Below are positions 18,063 through 27,790 of a stretch of DNA of 64,000 nucleotides, piece by piece. Position numbers and translations under genes: made by a program. The notes beneath the pieces were generated by a model. That model did no database searches, was not told where the DNA came from, and saw only the letters and a program-made list of their open reading frames with translations. Origin of the DNA: Pythium myriotylum (Eukaryota; Oomycota; Peronosporomycetes; Pythiales; Pythiaceae); contig JALJCQ010000007.1 in assembly GCA_023091665.1 (NCBI GenBank), positions 1,240,001 through 1,304,000 on the forward strand, written 5' to 3'. Positions within the stretch are counted from its first letter, which is position 1. Every line of letters begins with the position of its first letter.

Positions 18063-21000
18063 CTACATGTCTTGGTCGCTGCGGAACTTGTCCAAGTAGC
18101 CTCCCTCCTGCATCAACTCGAAGAAATGACCCGAACCCTTCTTCACCAGATCCGACGGAGACGCGAACTCCACCACCTCGCCTCCTTCCAGCACCAAGAT
18201 GCGGTCCGAATCCAAGATCGTGTCCAGACGATGCGCGATCGTGAGCACCGTCGACTTGTCGAAGGCCTCTCGGATCACACGCTGCAGCTTCTGGTCGGTC
18301 TCGTGGTCGATGGCGGCCGTGGCCTCATCGAAGATGACGATCCGCGAGTCTCGCAGTAGTGCGCGGGCCATGCAGAGCATCTGTCTCTCGCCGACGCTGA
18401 AGTTTTCTCCGTTTTCTTCGACGGCACATTCCAGCTTCTTGTCATCGTTGCTGATGCGATCGTTGAGTCCGACGCGGCGAATGGCTTCCCACAACTCGTC
18501 ATCGACAAACTCATCGAAGGGATCGAGGTTTTTGCGCAATGAGGCCTTGAAGAGCACGGGGTTCTGTGGAATGATCGACATCTTCTGACGCAGCGCCTTG
18601 AGTCCAATCTTGCCGACGTTGACGCCGTCGATAGAGATTGTTCCTTCAGCGAGTTCGTTGATGCGGAAGAGAGCCATGGTCAAACTGGACTTGCCAGCGC
18701 CAGTGCGACCGACGATCCCGACCTTCTCCCCGCCTGAAATCGAGACGTTGATCTTGTTCAACACGAGCCGGTCGCTATCCTTGTAGCGGAAAGAAACTTT
18801 ATCGAATGTAATGACTCCGTCTGATGGCCAAGCTCTGCTTCTGTTGGGATCGACGGACGGGATTATGTACGGCGCTTCCTGTTCGATGTCAATGTACTGC
18901 TGGATACGCTCTGGACTGACCATCTGGGTTTCGACCATGGACCATGTCTGGACGATGTACTCCATGCTGACGGAGACTCTGAGAATGTAGGAAAAAGCAA
19001 GACCGATGATGGCTGGCGTAAGCTGGTTGTGAAGCAGCATTAGCGAGTAGGCAACGACTGATACGAGGGCAGCACCAAGAAGCTGGATGCGCAAGCCAAA
19101 CCAGCGTGTGACCGCGAGACGTGCAAACCAGACTTTGTTCGTTGTGTCAAGCTTGCAGTTGTTGGATGCGTGGAAACGGGTGACATCGTGTAATCCAAAC
19201 GCTCGAATCGTCGATCCGCCATCGATTGATTCTGTGAGGAAGCTGAGGAGTGGAGCCTCCGTCGTGCGGACGACTCGCTCGAGTTCTCGCGCGGGTTGCA
19301 AGTAGACGACTCCAACGTAGACGTACACCCCCACTATGGGAAGAAGGAGGATCCCTTTCCACTGGATGATGAACATTGTTGTGCCCATCGCACAAGTGAC
19401 CGAGAACAAGTTGGCAAAGAACGAACTGAAGGACATTGGTACTCCAATGTCTACTTGTGTGGTGTCGCTGGTGTAGCGCGTGAGAACACGACGGATGGGA
19501 TTCGCGTCGAACCACTTCATTGGTGCGTGCATCAGCGATTCGGACATACGATCGAACAGATTCCTCGCAGCTCGTAGCCCAACGAACGACACGGTCCACG
19601 TACGAATAGCAACCATGAACGCTGAGGTGAGACCGAGCAACGTGTACACTTTGATGCGATGGCTTTCCGGTACGACTTCATTCGACTTGGCTGCAGCGTC
19701 ATTTGACCAGTCACTCACCCAGAAGTCGCTTGCGATCTGGAATCCTTGCCAGAGGACTTGCGACGTTAAAACGATAGCGAGGATCGGGAAACCGCCCACT
19801 GCGTCATAGTAGGCTTTGAACACGTGGAAGCCGACGCGTCCCTCCTTGCGTTCTTCATCGTCGACCAGTCTGTGCGTCTCATCAGTGGCCGACTCCCGGT
19901 TTTTCGTAGTCTCATCATCTTCATTAAACTCACTCACGTTGCCATTCGGCCGGCGGACCGGAGATTTGATACCAAGCGCAGTCTCTGTCAGCTCTTGAAG
20001 CTCGGCTCGAACGCTCGCGTCGGTCGCCGATTCTTGCCCATTCTTGATCTCCTCGTAGCTGCTCTTTGAGTAAACACGCGATGACAGTGGTGTCACCGCT
20101 GCCTCGAACGCGGGTCGATCACCACGAGTCGACCGGGTCTCCAAAAGTGCTCCATCTTCGTTGATCGTCACCGCTCGGGTCACGTGCTCCGATGCAATGA
20201 TCTCCGGATTGTGTGTCACCAGGATCACAGTGCGGTGACGAAGCAAACCCAACAAACACTTCTGGAAGATCTCGTTCTGCACGATCGCGTCCACAGCCGA
20301 CAACGGTGCGTCCAGAATGAAGATACTCGCGTCGCTGTAGCACGCGCGAGCCAGCGCCACACGAGCTTTCTGGCCACCCGACAAGTTGACCCCTCGCTCT
20401 CCGATCTCGGTGCGGTCTCCGCTGGGCAACGACTGCAAGTCTTTGGTGAGAGCACACGCGTCGAGGACCTTGTCGTATTTTTTGCGATCGAAGGGGCGAC
20501 CAAAGAGGATGTTGTCTCGCACGGTGGCGTGTTGGATCCATGGTTGTTGGGAGCAGTAGGCGACGGTGCCACCAACGTAGGCGAGTCCGGTGGTCTTGAT
20601 CATGTCACCGATGAGCGCGGAGCAGAGAGAAGACTTGCCGCATCCGACGGGTCCGTGAATCACAACCATCTCTCCTGCACGGATGTGAGTGTTTAATTTG
20701 ACAAGCGTCGGTGACTCTCCAGCCCCCCACGCAAAGGTTGCATTCTCGAGAGCGACAATGATGTTCTTTTGGATGTATTCGTCCGCTTGTGGCGAGGAAA
20801 CGGAGAGAACGCTGTCTTGATCGAGTTCAGGGAGAGAAAGGAATCCTGAAATACGTTTTAACGAACCCGTTGCCTGGACCAGTGCACCGAGGATCGACGG
20901 AATCATCGCAAGCGGGGCTTTAATGAGTTGGAATAGTGCAATACTTGTGAATACCACAGACGGTGTCAGTTGCCGGTGCATCACGGCCGTGAAGACGCTG

Positions 21001-21947
21001 AAGGACGAGACAGAGATGAATACTGGAAGACCCCATGTGAGCATGACGAAGGAAGCTTGGAAGCGCATGAACTTCCAGATGTTTTCCACTTCCTTGGCAC
21101 GAGCATCTCCAATTCGGAGGAGAAACTGATCTTCCCACGCGTTGAACTTGACGACTGTGATTGACTTGAAGGTCTCTGTTACCACCTTCATCCTTGCGTC
21201 TTTGCTCTTCATGAACGCCATGTACAGCGAGTAGATCTGAGTAGCAAAGAACTGGTTCATGATGAACACGAGGAAGATGACCCCGAAGCCGGCAAGCGAC
21301 GCCAGGCCGAGCAGACGATACAAGAAGACACTCACACCAACGATTTGCAGCGGTAGGATCCACAACTGGTGCACGACATATGCGATCGCAGGAATGAGAT
21401 CACAGTCGTTGGTGTACAAATTGGAGATGTCACTAGCTGCGTCGTCCTTGTGCGATTCTGCACTGAGTCGGAGCGCCTTGCGGTAGAGCAAGTTCTTGAG
21501 CGCAGCCGTGAACTGGATCGCAATCAGCTCCGAGTCAAAGCTGGCGTAGTTGTCGGCCAGAGCCTGCACCACCTGGCTCACCAGCAGCGCCGAGATCCAT
21601 TTGGCTAGGTCGTTGGTGTCGTACTCGCCGAGCGACAGCTCGGAGATAACGTGGTTGAGCACGACTGGACCAGCAAGCGTCATGGCCGTTGCAACGAACA
21701 AAGCCGCGCCAGTGGCTGCGAAGCGCCACCCGAAGGATGCGAGAAAGGCGCGCACGATCGATCCAGTGCGCGCGAAGTCTCGTGCGTAGACCGTGGAGAC
21801 GACGGCTGCCTGGTGGCGGTGCTGGAGTGGCCAGATGTCGTTTTCGTCGAGCTGCTTCTTGTTGCCGAGCGCCATGAGCGGCGTGACCCAGGTCATGAGC
21901 GTGCGCGAGAGCCACGACGTGCGGATGCGGCTGCCGGTGCTCGCCAT
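18063..21947 (-). CDS. ABCC/MRP-type ABC transporter (copy 3, inverted)
   Basis: 1294 aa. The closest relative is copy 1 (3987-7927), in opposite orientation; the two share sequence from about 43 bp upstream of the ancestral ATG to within a few codons of the stop. Layout TMD1-NBD1-TMD2-NBD2 with all Walker, signature and H-loop motifs. NBD1 again has ILDAPLSAVD (Ala codon at 20307-20309). Relative to copy 1, eight bases are missing near 21921, so the ancestral MRASYATF start (ATG near 21978) goes out of frame. The ATG at 21947, in the other frame upstream of the deletion, restores the pump frame and gives a new N-terminus, MASTGSRIRTS. The tail reads DKFRSDQDM. It is likely functional, since the replaced ~25 residues precede the first conserved segment. 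Confidence 0.9.
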   Translation of the reverse strand: MASTGSRIRTSWLSRTLMTWVTPLMALGNKKQLDENDIWPLQHRHQAAVVSTVYARDFARTGSIVRAFLASFGWRFAATGAALFVATAMTLAGPVVLNHVISELSLGEYDTNDLAKWISALLVSQVVQALADNYASFDSELIAIQFTAALKNLLYRKALRLSAESHKDDAASDISNLYTNDCDLIPAIAYVVHQLWILPLQIVGVSVFLYRLLGLASLAGFGVIFLVFIMNQFFATQIYSLYMAFMKSKDARMKVVTETFKSITVVKFNAWEDQFLLRIGDARAKEVENIWKFMRFQASFVMLTWGLPVFISVSSFSVFTAVMHRQLTPSVVFTSIALFQLIKAPLAMIPSILGALVQATGSLKRISGFLSLPELDQDSVLSVSSPQADEYIQKNIIVALENATFAWGAGESPTLVKLNTHIRAGEMVVIHGPVGCGKSSLCSALIGDMIKTTGLAYVGGTVAYCSQQPWIQHATVRDNILFGRPFDRKKYDKVLDACALTKDLQSLPSGDRTEIGERGVNLSGGQKARVALARACYSDASIFILDAPLSAVDAIVQNEIFQKCLLGLLRHRTVILVTHNPEIIASEHVTRAVTINEDGALLETRSTRGDRPAFEAAVTPLSSRVYSKSSYEEIKNGQESATDASVRAELQELTETALGIKSPVRRPNGNVSEFNEDDETTKNRESATDETHRLVDDEERKEGRVGFHVFKAYYDAVGGFPILAIVLTSQVLWQGFQIASDFWVSDWSNDAAAKSNEVVPESHRIKVYTLLGLTSAFMVAIRTWTVSFVGLRAARNLFDRMSESLMHAPMKWFDANPIRRVLTRYTSDTTQVDIGVPMSFSSFFANLFSVTCAMGTTMFIIQWKGILLLPIVGVYVYVGVVYLQPARELERVVRTTEAPLLSFLTESIDGGSTIRAFGLHDVTRFHASNNCKLDTTNKVWFARLAVTRWFGLRIQLLGAALVSVVAYSLMLLHNQLTPAIIGLAFSYILRVSVSMEYIVQTWSMVETQMVSPERIQQYIDIEQEAPYIIPSVDPNRSRAWPSDGVITFDKVSFRYKDSDRLVLNKINVSISGGEKVGIVGRTGAGKSSLTMALFRINELAEGTISIDGVNVGKIGLKALRQKMSIIPQNPVLFKASLRKNLDPFDEFVDDELWEAIRRVGLNDRISNDDKKLECAVEENGENFSVGERQMLCMARALLRDSRIVIFDEATAAIDHETDQKLQRVIREAFDKSTVLTIAHRLDTILDSDRILVLEGGEVVEFASPSDLVKKGSGHFFELMQEGGYLDKFRSDQDM

Positions 21948-22011
21948 CGTTGCGGAAGGTCGCGTAGGAAGCTCTCATCGTCACTCACTTGCCTTGGAGA
22001 CGGCCGATTCG

Positions 22012-22830
22012 TTAGTGAGGGAGACGAGAGAGCTCCCTTCCTGATGACGCGGAGGGAGAAGGTAAGCGCAAGGCGACCATCATGAACCCATGAACCCACG
22101 GGGTGGGGAAAGATAAAGGCACGGAAGCGATCTGGAGACCTTTCTTTTGACCAAGCGCCATCATTCCACGGAGATGGAGCCATGACCAGCAATCATTCCG
22201 AGGCTTCGTATGGATGATGGAGACGTGTGAGCACACACGTCTCGGGGTATGGGTGGCCCAGTGTGCCACCCATACCCGCTTTATGCGGCTGCTCCTTCCT
22301 GTTGTGCTGTGGACTGGCGTTACCAACTGGAATGCCGTGCCTGCGACCTCGAGAGAGAAAGGTGATTTGTCAAGCGACATTGTGTCGACCGAACGAGTCA
22401 GTCTGTGCGTGACAGCTGTCGGCATGCAGGCAGCCTGGAACTGTGTGCTTGAAGTTTTGGGATTTACTAGCGGGAGCCAAATTTGGGGAAATGGAGATGT
22501 CACAACCAGCTGAGACTCGTAGAGAGACGCGCGAAGAATCTGCGGAAGACGAGCACGGCGCCGTGGAGAAGATGGGGGGATCGGCAGCAGTGCGAGCGGC
22601 AGCACGCCAAGCGCGAAGATGGCGACGAACAACATGGCCACGGCGTGGAAGTCAGGCTGGCTAGCCGCATGCCCATGTTCGTGCCCATAGACAGCGGTGG
22701 CGGAGGCGAGAGCGGTGATGCCGTCGGCCGAGACAGAGCCGGAGTCGCTCTCGCAATCCGTGACGGGGTCTGGGTCCGTGTCCGACTCGGCCTCCGAGAG
22801 AACGGAGATGGGCATGCGGCTAGCCTGCAT
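22012..22830 (-). pseudogene. possible truncated ZIP-type metal transporter fragment
   Basis: An open frame of 272 codons from the ATG at 22830. Only the first ~85 residues look gene-like: an acidic Ser/Asp-rich start, a His-containing GHEHGH, then a membrane-like DFHAVAMLFVAIFALGVLPLALL. This resembles the N-terminal end of ZIP (Zn/Fe) transporters. The rest is low-quality, proline/arginine-rich sequence without domain character, and its downstream part overlaps the upstream flank of ABCC copy 3. I read it as a decayed 5' fragment or as exon 1 of a gene lost by rearrangement at the ABCC duplication break. It may also be a chance frame. Confidence 0.3.
22221..22277. repeat. two adjacent perfect hairpins
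   Basis: First stem: 9-bp arms at 22221-22229 and 22234-22242 with a 4-nt loop. Second stem: 13-bp arms at 22245-22257 and 22265-22277 with a 7-nt loop. Both are perfect and lie 2 nt apart in non-coding DNA between ABCC copy 3 and glucosidase I. Confidence 0.8.
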
Positions 22831-23034
22831 CCTTATTCGCCAACTCGCTTCCTTATATCAGCCTCACACTTGGTGTTGCCGCGTAAACAAAGGTGGCCTT
22901 CTTGGCAATAGAGGTAATAGATCCTTTCCAGGAGACCAAGCTCAACCTGTCAACCTGCCGTCACACGTCGCAGATGTAGCCATCGACTAACGTGAAATTT
23001 CTCCTTTGAATGTCAACTTTCCAGATATCGTCTG

Positions 23035-23045
23035 TCACTTCAATA
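23035..23045 (+). promoter_or_regulatory. oomycete initiator-like element upstream of glucosidase I
   Basis: TCACTTCAATA about 55 bp upstream of the ATG at 23095 fits the TCAYTY core of the oomycete initiator. This is a motif match only; no transcription start data were used. Confidence 0.4.
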
Positions 23046-23094
23046 CAAGCCTCCTACGTGGACCTCCTGGACAAACGGACACGAGTCGCCGCCA

Positions 23095-25758
23095 ATGACC
23101 AGCGCCAACCTCACGGCGCTCGCCGTGGCGCTGCTGGCTGCCTGCGCGGCGCTTTGGTTCAACTACGACGCGCTCTACTCGCTTCGGAGCCCTCGCCAGC
23201 CATCTGCTTCTTCCAATGAGGCCCACGAGACCCAGGAGAAGCTCGACTTCGACTCGTTGCGCGAATACTCGGCGGCCAACGCCAACGGCGCGCTGCGCTG
23301 GGGCACCTACCGCTCGGGTCTCTACCACGGTATCCGCTCGCGCACATACCCGTACTCGCTCTCCGCCGGTCTGCTCTGGGGATCCACCCACGAGGACGTG
23401 TCCCAGTTGCGCCACGAGTGCCGCCAGGAAGACCGACTGCAGAAGTATGGCTGGCTCCAGCACGACGGACGGCGCTACGGGTGGCAGAACATCGAGGACC
23501 AGTTCAACCGCGTGAAGCTGGACACATACTACGTGCGGCTCGAAGAGCAGGGCGGATGGGCTTCGCGTTTCAGCGTGTCGCCGCTTGAGCCAAAGGACGA
23601 GCGGCTCCGGAAGAAGAAAGTGGATTCAACGAAGCTCTCACTGTACTTCTACGTCGACCTGGGGTGCGGCGACGAGTCACTTAGCGATGGCTGTCGCCGA
23701 AAGCTACATAATCTCGTGGATATCTCATCAGAGCCAACAGAAGGAGCGTGTGCTGGCGACGAGATGGCCACTTGTGCTATCGTGAGCTTCGAGAGTCAAG
23801 GGGTTCAAGCAAGCCAGAGGGATAATGTTAACGGGCCGTTTGAATTCCGGCTAATGGCGCAGCTAAGGACAAAGGGTGATGCCGTTCGTGCGGTTGATCT
23901 CCGATATGCTGGACTCAAGGACGCAAACGTTGTCAACGTAAAAGAGCGTCTTGTGTCTCTCGCAACTCGGAGCTCGCCGCAAGATGACGAAGAGATTGCT
24001 TTAGACAACACCATCGAAGACGAGAGCACTTTGCTGGTTATTCAAGCAACAGTTGATTTCGATGCCAGTGTCGGTGCAGTGAACCAAGGAGACATTGAGC
24101 TAGACGCAACGTTCTTCGAAGGATCAGGGTCACCCCTCGAGCCAAAGGAAGTGGGAGAACTTGTTGACCGGACCATTCCGCAATATCGCTCTGAGTTTGA
24201 GAGAAGATTCGAGAAGACGTTTCAGTTGGAGTCTTTGAAAGGCTACGATGCCAATCAAGTCGCCTTCGCCCAGGCTGCCTTCAGCAACCTCATAGGCGGA
24301 ACCAGCTTCTTCTACGGCAGCTCGCTTGTGCAACACAATCCCGAAGATCCGTCCGCAATTGAAGAGATGCCGGCAAAACCGTTGTTTACCGCCGTCCCGT
24401 CACGCTCGTTTTTCCCACGTGGGTTTCTTTGGGACGAAGGCTTCCACCAGCTCGGTATCAGCCATTTCGACTCTCAGATCACGCGCGACGTGCTCGCTCA
24501 TTGGTTGGGAGTAATGGAAGAAGATGGCTACATCGCTCGTGAACAGATCCTCGGTCAATCAGCACGACGAAGAGTCCCCTCCGAGTTCCTCGTGCAGCAC
24601 GTAGAGCACGCGAACCCACCTACGCTCCTTCTCCTTCTGGAGAAAATGCTTGAGTCATGGGACGTTGAGACCGAAGAATTCTTCAGGCTGATTTTTCCTT
24701 TCCTGGATCGATGGTATTCGTGGTTCGTGACGACTCAACGTGGAGCAATCTTCGAAGACAAGGTTGCCACTTTGCGGTGGCGTGGTCGCCATTCAAACGA
24801 CGGCAAGCTCATTGCAAACACTTTATCATCTGGTTTGGACGACTATCCGCGTTCTTCCACAGTAAGTGACTCGGAGATGCACGTTGATCTACTTTCGTGG
24901 ATGATCAAGTCCAGCGAGATTTTAGCCTCAATTGGAGCGAAGTTGCGGATTGATGAGACCAAGCTCCAGCAACTTCATCGCAACAAGGAGCGTTTCGAGA
25001 CAGCTTTACACACTGTCCACTGGAGTGAAGATCATCAGTCATTCTTTGATGTTGGTGAACACAACGAAGAAGGGCACATCGAAGAACAAGTTGTGATCCG
25101 CTGCCGAAACGAAGAGACTGGCCAGACTGCTGATACTACCGCCTCGTATGAACAACTGGAGCGCCGGCAAGTGCCGTGCTCCGCCTCCCATCCCAACTTC
25201 CTCTTCCCACTTGGCGATGGTCGTGGTGGATTGAAAATGCAACCTGTCTTCGTTCCTGAGTCTCCAACAAGACTCCAGCATGTTCGCCACGTTGGATATG
25301 TGAGCATATTCCCCTTGCTTTTGCAAGTCCTTCCCGCCGACTCGACGAAGTTACTGGCCGTGCTAGAGCAGATTGCGAGCCCCGAACATCTTTGGTCTCC
25401 GTTCGGCCTTCGCTCTTTGTCCACGCTCGATTTGTTCTACGAGCAGCAGAACGCTGAAGGTGATAACCCGTACTGGCGCGGCTCCATTTGGATCAACATC
25501 AATTACCTGGCGCTGAAGGCTCTTCACCACTATGCGAACGTGAGCGGTCCGTACCAAGCGCGTGCTCAAGAGATCTACTCGTCGTTGCGAGACAACGTCG
25601 TTGCAACAATCTACGGGGAGTATGAGCGGACAGGGTACTTGTGGGAGCAGTACAGTGGCAACATTTATGCTGAGCAGCAGTACGGCCGCGGCCAACGCTG
25701 CCACCCATTCTCAGGATGGACCGCACTGGTAGTCAACATCATGGCCGAGAAGTATTAG
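23095..25758 (+). CDS. mannosyl-oligosaccharide glucosidase (glucosidase I, GH63)
   Basis: 887 aa, intronless. The N-terminal hydrophobic segment (about residues 5-22) is a type II signal anchor placing the enzyme in the ER lumen. It removes the outer alpha-1,2 glucose from the Glc3Man9GlcNAc2 glycan just transferred to nascent glycoproteins. GH63 features: an N-terminal beta domain with the WGTYRSGLYHGIR and DGRRYGWQ motifs, the family signature SRSFFPRGFLWDEGFHQL (about 435-452) and the (alpha/alpha)6 barrel with NPYWRGSIWININYL and a C-terminal HPFSGWTALV. Length matches eukaryotic glucosidase I. It acts right after oligosaccharyltransferase, a subunit of which is encoded at 36733-38085. 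Confidence 0.93.
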   Translation: MTSANLTALAVALLAACAALWFNYDALYSLRSPRQPSASSNEAHETQEKLDFDSLREYSAANANGALRWGTYRSGLYHGIRSRTYPYSLSAGLLWGSTHEDVSQLRHECRQEDRLQKYGWLQHDGRRYGWQNIEDQFNRVKLDTYYVRLEEQGGWASRFSVSPLEPKDERLRKKKVDSTKLSLYFYVDLGCGDESLSDGCRRKLHNLVDISSEPTEGACAGDEMATCAIVSFESQGVQASQRDNVNGPFEFRLMAQLRTKGDAVRAVDLRYAGLKDANVVNVKERLVSLATRSSPQDDEEIALDNTIEDESTLLVIQATVDFDASVGAVNQGDIELDATFFEGSGSPLEPKEVGELVDRTIPQYRSEFERRFEKTFQLESLKGYDANQVAFAQAAFSNLIGGTSFFYGSSLVQHNPEDPSAIEEMPAKPLFTAVPSRSFFPRGFLWDEGFHQLGISHFDSQITRDVLAHWLGVMEEDGYIAREQILGQSARRRVPSEFLVQHVEHANPPTLLLLLEKMLESWDVETEEFFRLIFPFLDRWYSWFVTTQRGAIFEDKVATLRWRGRHSNDGKLIANTLSSGLDDYPRSSTVSDSEMHVDLLSWMIKSSEILASIGAKLRIDETKLQQLHRNKERFETALHTVHWSEDHQSFFDVGEHNEEGHIEEQVVIRCRNEETGQTADTTASYEQLERRQVPCSASHPNFLFPLGDGRGGLKMQPVFVPESPTRLQHVRHVGYVSIFPLLLQVLPADSTKLLAVLEQIASPEHLWSPFGLRSLSTLDLFYEQQNAEGDNPYWRGSIWININYLALKALHHYANVSGPYQARAQEIYSSLRDNVVATIYGEYERTGYLWEQYSGNIYAEQQYGRGQRCHPFSGWTALVVNIMAEKY

Positions 25759-25828
25759 GTGGTAGAACTCACTCACTCGTCTGTGACGAACAATATGACT
25801 GACATTAAAATAGGATTACTGCACCACC

Positions 25829-26803
25829 TTACACTCGGTAGTTGGCTGCACACTTAAGAGGATCAACTGAGTGCTCTAGACAGTCGAGCGTCGCGTCTTC
25901 TTCCTCGATTTCCGGACTTGTGGATCCTTGAGGTGACCCGCCATCACTCCATTGTCGCCTCTGAGATCGTGGGCTGGCAGGAAGTGCTGACAGTCTCGCG
26001 AGGTTGAACGATGACAGCGGACTCGATATTTTGGACGAAATTCTGCAGGCCACGAGAGACGACAGCACAGACGCTGCGGCCAAGTGGAACGAGGCCCCAT
26101 AGTGGACCACGAGTTGAAGCACCGCAACGTAACCCACGTCCATCATGTAGATTGAATACCCGCTCCACTCCACGAGCACGAGGACACCCAACGACGCTTG
26201 CGTGGTAGTCATGGATGAAGCGCAACCCTCTAGACCTTCGCACTTGAGAATGGTGCTCAGCGAGAACAGAACGCTGCAGCCGCCGAAGAGCAGCCATAGC
26301 AGCGAAGTGTACAAGCAGGTCTCGAGCACGACGAGACAGAGCATCGATTGGGCGCCCTGGAGAAGCCAGGAACCAGACGCGCCCGAAGAAGACGAAGCCA
26401 TGCACCACCCGGAAGCTGCTGCGCGGAGTCTGTTGCTGGGCGATGCTGCCACCAGCCCGCTGTCCGAGTCGATGCCGCCGTTGACGATGGCTGAGAGATT
26501 GAGTGCGGGCGCGTCGCTGTCCGACTGTGTGAGTAGGTACGCGTACGGATGGCAGTCGCTCGAGCCGTTACGAGCATCCAGGCAGTACTTGCTCGGCGCG
26601 AACGTGAGTCGCACGAGCGAGGAGTTGGACGGGATTGCGGCCTCGCTCGCCAGGTCGCGGGATGTCCCGACGTCTGACGAGCCCGTGGGCCAGCGCAGCG
26701 TCACGGGCTCGACGACGCTCCAGGCGCGCTGGGAGGACGCGCGCAGCGCCAGTGCGAACGCGACGCTGTTGAGCAGCAGTCGCAGCACGTGGAGGCTCTG
26801 CAT
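25829..26803 (-). CDS. hypothetical multi-pass membrane protein
   Basis: 324 aa from the ATG at 26803 (MQSLHVLRLLLNSVAFAL), whose start is a signal peptide or signal anchor. Residues about 30-120 look extracytoplasmic, with Cys residues and N-glycosylation-type sites (NSSL, NGSSD, NLSAI). At least four hydrophobic segments follow (MLCLVVLETCLYTSLLWLLF, VLFSLSTI, SLGVLVLVEWSGYSIYMM and VGYVAVLQLVVHYG.. into VLSSLVA), then a Ser/Pro-rich, acidic cytoplasmic tail. I do not recognise the family. It converges on glucosidase I, 70 bp from its stop. The long opposite-strand frames here are taken as shadows because this strand has the membrane-protein pattern. Confidence 0.6.
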   Translation of the reverse strand: MQSLHVLRLLLNSVAFALALRASSQRAWSVVEPVTLRWPTGSSDVGTSRDLASEAAIPSNSSLVRLTFAPSKYCLDARNGSSDCHPYAYLLTQSDSDAPALNLSAIVNGGIDSDSGLVAASPSNRLRAAASGWCMASSSSGASGSWLLQGAQSMLCLVVLETCLYTSLLWLLFGGCSVLFSLSTILKCEGLEGCASSMTTTQASLGVLVLVEWSGYSIYMMDVGYVAVLQLVVHYGASFHLAAASVLSSLVACRISSKISSPLSSFNLARLSALPASPRSQRRQWSDGGSPQGSTSPEIEEEDATLDCLEHSVDPLKCAANYRV

Positions 26804-27149
26804 GGGCGAGCTGCTCAATGGGTCGGTCTGTGCAATGGTGGGTGATGGACTCGGTGACGAGAGCCGAGCGACGGCATCGGTGATGGCGGAAAAGCCGGAC
26901 TGCCGACGTGAGCAGCTGCACGTCGGGTTCGTGGGCCGTGGAACGACCGACCAACCACGAGAGGCTTCGCGCCACCGAGGACGCGCGAACGGCAGATGCC
27001 GCCAGTTCGTCTGTTGTCGTGGACTCGTGCGGTCGGCAAATTATAGAAGCAGCCGAAACGTCGCAGGGTGGCGGATACACATTTCAGCCAATCCGAAGCC
27101 TCCACGATGCGGACCGCGATTTGAAGAGCTGCTGAACAGGTCCTGTCTG

Positions 27150-27200
27150 GACCAGTACGGTTGTGGATCTGGATGGTCCAGATCCACAACCGTGCTGGTC
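27150..27200. repeat. 24-bp foldback inverted repeat
   Basis: Arms 27150-27173 and 27177-27200 match at 23 of 24 positions around a 3-nt loop. The hairpin would be very stable. It lies in the spacer upstream of the Kazal array. Confidence 0.9.
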
Positions 27201-27746
27201 GGAAGGTCAGTTTAGTACAAAGTACACTGCACCCAGAGAGCTCTTGGGTTGACACTACACTACAGTACGCACTGCAACGAAGTCTCGAATCTTTTTGGCA
27301 TATCGCAGTAATGAGATGAGTTGGGATCGCCCTCATCCTCCTTCCTACACTATACTGTACTGCACGGTCGGTTGCAGTGAACCACGAAGGCACATGTCTG
27401 CAGTTCTCATCGACTCTCAGTTGGTTTCTCAGAGTGGCCAACGCGCCACGTTGCAGTCGAGACGCAAGTTGAAAATTTGAGGGTCTTTTTGCGTGTGACT
27501 CGGCTGGCGGGAGGACAGCAAGCCACCTGCGTGGGTTCAACGACTCCCTCTGCGAAAAACACAAAGACCGACGAAAACCGGTTTTTAGATCGGTTTTCCG
27601 GCCCCTTTTCCGCCCTGAAGCGAGTTGGCGGCCAGTGATTCGCAGTAGCCGTTCTGATTCGCGCAATGAACAAGACCCACAGACACGCCGGATCGTTGCA
27701 AGATCTGGTCTCTTGCCGAACGGAGGGAAACACGCCTCTGATCTCT

Positions 27747-27758
27747 TCATTCTCGAAT
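27747..27758 (+). promoter_or_regulatory. oomycete initiator-like element upstream of first Kazal gene
   Basis: TCATTCTCGAAT lies 33-44 bp upstream of the ATG at 27791 and matches the TCAYTY initiator core plus part of its 3' extension. Motif match only. Confidence 0.45.
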
Positions 27759-27790
27759 CGACCAGTTCAACAACAAGTACCGAACACAAG

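Larger units (their letters stand above)
26804..27790. other. intergenic region between membrane protein and Kazal array
   Basis: Nearly 1 kb between divergent genes. It contains the strong foldback at 27150-27200 and an initiator-like motif near 27747. Long frames on either strand lack recognisable domains and have poor continuity, so no gene is called. Confidence 0.5.

Noticed and set aside
26202..27215. 337-codon plus-strand frame
   Set aside because: Antisense to the membrane protein at 25829-26803, which has the coherent signal anchor and helices.
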